Shown in pieces: positions 60,734 to 64,000 of a stretch of DNA of 64,000 nt. Numbering within the stretch: position 1 is the first letter of the stretch; each line of letters opens with the position of its first letter. The notes beneath the pieces were generated by a model. It had not been told where the DNA came from and made no database searches. It saw only the letters and a list, made by a program, of their open reading frames with translations. The stretch is from Azospirillum doebereinerae. GTDB taxonomy: Bacteria > Pseudomonadota > Alphaproteobacteria > Azospirillales > Azospirillaceae. Location: positions 62,001-126,000 of the forward strand of contig NZ_RZIJ01000008.1 in the NCBI RefSeq assembly GCF_003989665.1. The letters run 5' to 3'. A program made the translations under genes and the position numbers.

Positions 60734-61540
60734 ATGCCTGTGTGCCGTCGTTCGATCTTGCTCCTCGGTCTCGCGCTGACATTCCCCTTATCCTTGCTCT
60801 TACCCGGCGGCGCGCGCGCCCAGCAGCCGGTCGATCTGGAACTGGTCCTGGCGGTCGACGTGTCCGGCAGCGTCGATCCGGAGGAGGCGAAGCTCCAGCG
60901 CGACGGCTACGTCCAGGCTTTCCTGAACGACAAGGTGCAGCGGGCGATCCGGGGCGGTCCCTTCGGCCGCATCGCCGCCACCTACGTCGAATGGGCCGGC
61001 GACAACCACCAATACACGATCGTCGACTGGACGCTGTTGAGCGACCCCGCCAGCGTGCGCAGCTTCGCGCTGGCGGTGGCGGAGGCGCCGATCACCTCGG
61101 CGCAATGGACCTCGATCAGCGCGGCCATCGACTACGCCGTTCCCCTGTTCGACAACAACGGGGTCGAGGGCACCCGCCGCGTCATCGACGTGTCGGGCGA
61201 CGGCGAGAACAACCGGGGCCGTCCGGTGGACGCGGCGCGCGATGCGGCGGTGGCGCGGGGGATCACCATCAACGGCCTGCCGATCCTCAACGACCGGCCC
61301 AACCCGTGGGGCGGCTCGCCCTCCACCGAATTGGACCGTTATTACCGCGACCACGTCATCGGCGGCCCCGGCGCCTTCCTGGTGCCGGCGACGGACTTCA
61401 ACTCCTTCGCCGACGCGATCCTCAGCAAGCTGCTGCTGGAGGTGTCGGGTCTCACGCCAAATCCCATGCCGGGGGATCATGAACTGGCGATCCGGGATGT
61501 GGAAAAACAGGCAAGCGACCGGCGACAATCCGGCGGTTAG
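60734..61540 (+). CDS. DUF1194 von Willebrand factor A-like secreted protein
   Basis: A 268-residue protein with a signal peptide (cleavage near GGARA-QQP) and a VWA-like DUF1194 domain. The MIDAS sequence is LAVDVSGSVDPEEA, with the DVSGDGENNRG loop later. Probably periplasmic and metal-dependent in ligand binding; the function is unknown. ATG at 60734 follows AAGGGGG. Confidence 0.85.
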   Translation: MPVCRRSILLLGLALTFPLSLLLPGGARAQQPVDLELVLAVDVSGSVDPEEAKLQRDGYVQAFLNDKVQRAIRGGPFGRIAATYVEWAGDNHQYTIVDWTLLSDPASVRSFALAVAEAPITSAQWTSISAAIDYAVPLFDNNGVEGTRRVIDVSGDGENNRGRPVDAARDAAVARGITINGLPILNDRPNPWGGSPSTELDRYYRDHVIGGPGAFLVPATDFNSFADAILSKLLLEVSGLTPNPMPGDHELAIRDVEKQASDRRQSGG

Positions 61541-61568
61541 CGGCTACCGTCGTGGGGAACCGGACCCG

Positions 61569-62027
61569 ATGGAACCGCTCCCCATGACCGACACCCCGCT
61601 GGCGCATCTGTTGAAGCTTGGCCCCGACTGCATCGTCGCCAGCGCGGCGGTGGCGCGGAACACGGGCGGGGAGGGCGGCGCGCTGATCAAGTTCGCCCGC
61701 GACAAGCAGCCGCCGCTCTCCCTGCTGTTCATCAGCGGCGTGGTGGAATCGCTGGGCGACGCGTTGCGCGCCTTCGCCAAGGCGAACGGCCGGATGGCCG
61801 AGGACCCCAGCCTCGCGCTTCGCTTCTCGTTGAAGCGCCCGCGCGTCGAGGAGTCCGACTGGGCGGTGCGCGACGACGATTCCCGCGTCGTCGACACCAT
61901 CCGCGCGCTGGCGGCGACGAACGCCCTGGCGCTGGAACTGGTGATGCAGGACCGCAGCGTCCGGCACCTCGCCCTGCCGGCCGGCGTGACGCGCCTGCTG
62001 ACGGGCGAGCTGCGGACGACCTTGTAA
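61569..62027 (+). CDS. Uncharacterised 152-residue protein
   Basis: A cytoplasmic protein I do not recognise. It has ordered alpha/beta-looking sequence (SLLFISGVVESLGDALRAFA, then LEESDWAVRD-like acidic stretch) and no signal peptide. ATG at 61569 or 61584 could be the start. It begins 28 bp after the DUF1194 gene and may be co-transcribed. Confidence 0.65.
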   Translation: MEPLPMTDTPLAHLLKLGPDCIVASAAVARNTGGEGGALIKFARDKQPPLSLLFISGVVESLGDALRAFAKANGRMAEDPSLALRFSLKRPRVEESDWAVRDDDSRVVDTIRALAATNALALELVMQDRSVRHLALPAGVTRLLTGELRTTL

Positions 62028-62033
62028 CGCTGG

Positions 62034-62222
62034 TTACTTCACCGCCCTGTCGACCGCGCGGCCGGCCTTTTCGGCCGGACCCGGCGGGTCGATGGCGTCC
62101 TTGACGCTCTGGCCGGCGTTGTCGAGAGACTTGCCGGCGCGCTCGGCCGGGCCTTCTCGGTCGCAGGCGGCGACGGCGATCAGGGGCAGAACCAGGGCGG
62201 CGGTGCGCAGAAGCGTCAGCAT
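62034..62222 (-). CDS. Small lipoprotein
   Basis: A 62-residue lipoprotein: a signal peptide with the lipobox AVAAC at residues 16-20, then a charged, Ala/Asp/Gly-rich tail (AERAGKSLDNAGQSVKDAID) recalling entericidin-like or YtxH-like small envelope lipoproteins. GGAG is six bases before ATG. Convergent with the gene ending at 62027. Confidence 0.7.
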   Translation of the reverse strand: MLTLLRTAALVLPLIAVAACDREGPAERAGKSLDNAGQSVKDAIDPPGPAEKAGRAVDRAVK

Positions 62223-62484
62223 GTCGATCTCCAATCGTCAAAAACCGGGGGAGCGTTCCGGCGATATCGATTTCGCCGCGCTCCCCATGACCGAATGAAC
62301 GCCCTGGCCAAGCGTTCGGACCACGGTCGGCCACCGACTCTCCGATTGCGCCTCCTGTCTGCCCCGTTGGTGTGAGGCCCGCTCCATCGGTCTATGGCCG
62401 CCGGTTTTTGTGTTCCAATGTCAACCGACCCCGCCGCCGTCCATGCCATGCTTCATCCCGTGACGCAGAGCAGGGAGGACGGCC

Positions 62485-63879
62485 ATGGCGGTCCACACGC
62501 GGGATCTGGGGCGGCATCGCCACCGGTTCGACGACCTCAAGGCGGTGATGGCCTGCGCCTCGCCGCGCCGGTCGGGCGACGAGCTGGCGGGCATCGCCGC
62601 CGACAGCGACGAGCGCCGGGTCGCGGCCCGCATGGTGCTGGCCGATTTGCCGCTGAAGACCTTCCTGAACGAGACCCTGATCCCCTACGAAACCGACGAG
62701 GTCACCCGGCTGATCGTCGACAGCCACGACGCCGAGGCCTTCCGCCCGGTCGCCCACATGACGGTGGGGGAGTTCCGCGACTGGCTGCTGTCCTACGCGG
62801 CCGACACGGCGGCGCTGGCGTCCCTCGCCCCCGGCCTGACGCCGGAGATGGTCGCGGCGGTGTCCAAGCTGATGCGCAACCACGATCTGGTCTGCGTTGC
62901 GGCGAAATGCTCGGTGGTCACGCGGTTCCGCACCACCATCGGGCTACCGGGGCGGCTGTCGAGCCGGTTGCAGCCCAACCACCCGACCGACGACCCGGCC
63001 GGCATCGCCGCCTCGACGCTGGACGGGCTGCTCTACGGCATCGGCGACGCGGTGATCGGCATCAACCCGGCGACCGACAACGTCCCGGCCTGCGTCGCGC
63101 TGCTGGAGATGCTGGACGCGGTGCGCACGCGCTTCGACATCCCGGTGCAGTCCTGCGTGCTGGCCCACGTCACCACGACGATCCAGGCCATCGAGCGCGG
63201 CGCTCCGGTCGATCTGGTGTTCCAGTCCATCGCCGGGACGGAGAAGGCCAACCGGGGCTTCGGCGTGTCGCTGGCGCTGCTGACCGAGGCGCGCGACGCC
63301 GCCAAATCCCTGAAACGCGGCACCGTCGGCGACAACGTGATGTATTTCGAGACGGGGCAGGGCTCCGCCCTGTCGGCCGACGCGCATTTCGGGGTGGACC
63401 AGCAGACGGTCGAGGCCCGAGCCTACGCCGTCGCCCGCGCCTTCGACCCGTTGCTGGTCAACACGGTGGTCGGCTTCATCGGGCCGGAATACCTCTACGA
63501 CGCCAAGCAGATCACGCGGGCCGGGCTGGAGGATCATTTCTGCGCCAAGCTGCTCGGCGTGCCGATGGGCTGCGACGCTTGCTACACCAACCACGCCGAG
63601 GCCGACCAGGACGACATGGACGTCCTGATGACGATGCTGGCGACGGCGGGCGTCAACTTCCTGATCGCGGTGCCCGGCGCCGACGACGTCATGCTGAACT
63701 ACCAGAGCCTGTCCTACCACGACGTGCTGGGATTGCGGCACCTGCTGAAGCGCCCGCCCGCCCCGGAGTTCGAGGCGTGGCTGGACAAGGCCGGCTGGCT
63801 CGACGAGCAGCGCCGCCTGCCTCCCTGGCCCGACCGGAGCCTCGTCGTCTCGGCCCTGCTGGGGAGGGCCGCCGTATGA
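62485..63879 (+). CDS. eutB: Ethanolamine ammonia-lyase large subunit
   Basis: A 464-residue TIM-barrel subunit of the adenosylcobalamin enzyme that splits ethanolamine to acetaldehyde and ammonia. Motifs: DDPAGIAASTLDGLLYGIGD, DAVIGINPATDNV, GDNVMYFETGQGS and GCDACYTNHAEADQ. AGGGAGGA precedes ATG. No reactivase (eutA) or microcompartment gene is adjacent in this window, and no cobalamin riboswitch is seen in the 262-bp gap upstream. The stop overlaps eutC (ATGA). Confidence 0.96.
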   Translation: MAVHTRDLGRHRHRFDDLKAVMACASPRRSGDELAGIAADSDERRVAARMVLADLPLKTFLNETLIPYETDEVTRLIVDSHDAEAFRPVAHMTVGEFRDWLLSYAADTAALASLAPGLTPEMVAAVSKLMRNHDLVCVAAKCSVVTRFRTTIGLPGRLSSRLQPNHPTDDPAGIAASTLDGLLYGIGDAVIGINPATDNVPACVALLEMLDAVRTRFDIPVQSCVLAHVTTTIQAIERGAPVDLVFQSIAGTEKANRGFGVSLALLTEARDAAKSLKRGTVGDNVMYFETGQGSALSADAHFGVDQQTVEARAYAVARAFDPLLVNTVVGFIGPEYLYDAKQITRAGLEDHFCAKLLGVPMGCDACYTNHAEADQDDMDVLMTMLATAGVNFLIAVPGADDVMLNYQSLSYHDVLGLRHLLKRPPAPEFEAWLDKAGWLDEQRRLPPWPDRSLVVSALLGRAAV

Positions 63880-64000
63880 ACGATTCCAAGGATCCCTGGG
63901 CGCGCTTCCGCCAAGCCACCCGCGCGCGGATCGGGCTGGGGCGCAGCGGCGACGCGCTGCCCACCACGGCCCTGTTGGAGTTCCAGCTCGCCCACGCCCG
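63876..64000 (+). CDS. eutC: Ethanolamine ammonia-lyase small subunit (partial)
   Basis: Only the first 41 codons are in the window. RARIGLGRSGDALPTTALLE followed by FQLAHA is the characteristic EutC N-terminal block. It overlaps eutB by 4 bp and continues past the window end. Confidence 0.92.
   Translation, partial: MNDSKDPWARFRQATRARIGLGRSGDALPTTALLEFQLAHA

Noticed and set aside
62223..62484. Possible cobalamin riboswitch upstream of eutB
   Set aside because: No B12-box-like GCCACTG core or the expected helices could be found in this 262-bp gap.

Overview
This is a 64-kb stretch of a GC-rich (roughly 68-70% by eye) alphaproteobacterial chromosome. Gene content points to Azospirillum or a close Rhodospirillales relative: a hup/hyp uptake-hydrogenase accessory cluster with a HupR/HoxA-type activator, a complete alternative chemotaxis cluster, short-form HisG, and the alphaproteobacterial block hisG-hisD-UPF0262-phosphatase-infA-maf-rng. 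The genus is an inference from gene content only. Most genes sit in tight operons with ATGA/GTGA/TTGA stop-start overlaps. Many long frames opposite real genes are high-GC shadows and are not annotated.

Layout. 0-9 kb: infC (apparently starting at ATA) with a terminator; a Bcr/CflA-type efflux pump; copZ behind a CueR-type promoter; hemP with a Fur-like box; a second MFS pump; a MocR-family regulator divergent from a class II HMG-CoA reductase; a solitary amino-acid-type binding protein; a zinc-ribbon protein. 9.1-10.8 kb: an AT-rich island with one gene resembling a HEPN-domain RNase. 10.8-20.1 kb, minus strand: hupD-F-G-H-(I-J fusion)-hypA-B-hupR-hypC-D-E-hupE, the maturation and regulatory set for a [NiFe] hydrogenase, with no structural genes (hupSLC), hypF or hupK in the window; two sigma-54-like sites lie upstream. 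20.4-23.6 kb: plsC-like acyltransferase, ftsE, ftsX, ydcF-like. 23.6-32.4 kb, minus strand: rng, maf, infA, a transglycosylase-like protein, a hybrid histidine kinase, a low-molecular-weight phosphatase, UPF0262, hisD, hisG.

32.4-36.5 kb: a long 5' region with a promoter, stem-loops and a 25-codon leader ORF ending in Cys-Arg-Arg repeats, then a small protein and a methionine-type ABC transporter (metQ-metN-metI-metQ). 36.5-40.2 kb: a 1245-residue protein made of two TPR plus glycosyltransferase-like units; a GC-rich palindrome is inserted in frame in the second unit. 40.4-50.7 kb: a chemotaxis-like signalling operon (CheY, two-site CheC, soluble tandem receptor, triple CheW, CheB, HEAT-repeat protein, CheR, CheY, CheA, STAS-like protein). 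50.7-60.5 kb: tenA, then a polyamine/guanidine-type ABC transporter with ureohydrolase, AruI-like TPP decarboxylase, aldehyde dehydrogenase and a LysE-family exporter. Together these look like import and breakdown of arginine or a guanidino compound through 2-ketoarginine and 4-guanidinobutyrate. 60.7-64 kb: a DUF1194 protein, an uncharacterised protein, a small lipoprotein, eutB and the start of eutC, cut by the window edge.

Across the window runs a family of GC-rich palindromes (core CCCTCTCCC...GGGAGAGGG). They lie between genes at about 7.0, 13.7 and 52.8 kb, form the 3' end of the plsC-like gene at 20.46 kb, and sit inside a reading frame at 36.97 kb. A different, AT-rich inverted repeat with 32-nt arms lies at 58.25-58.37 kb. 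I saw no rRNA, tRNA, CRISPR array, transposase or complete prophage.
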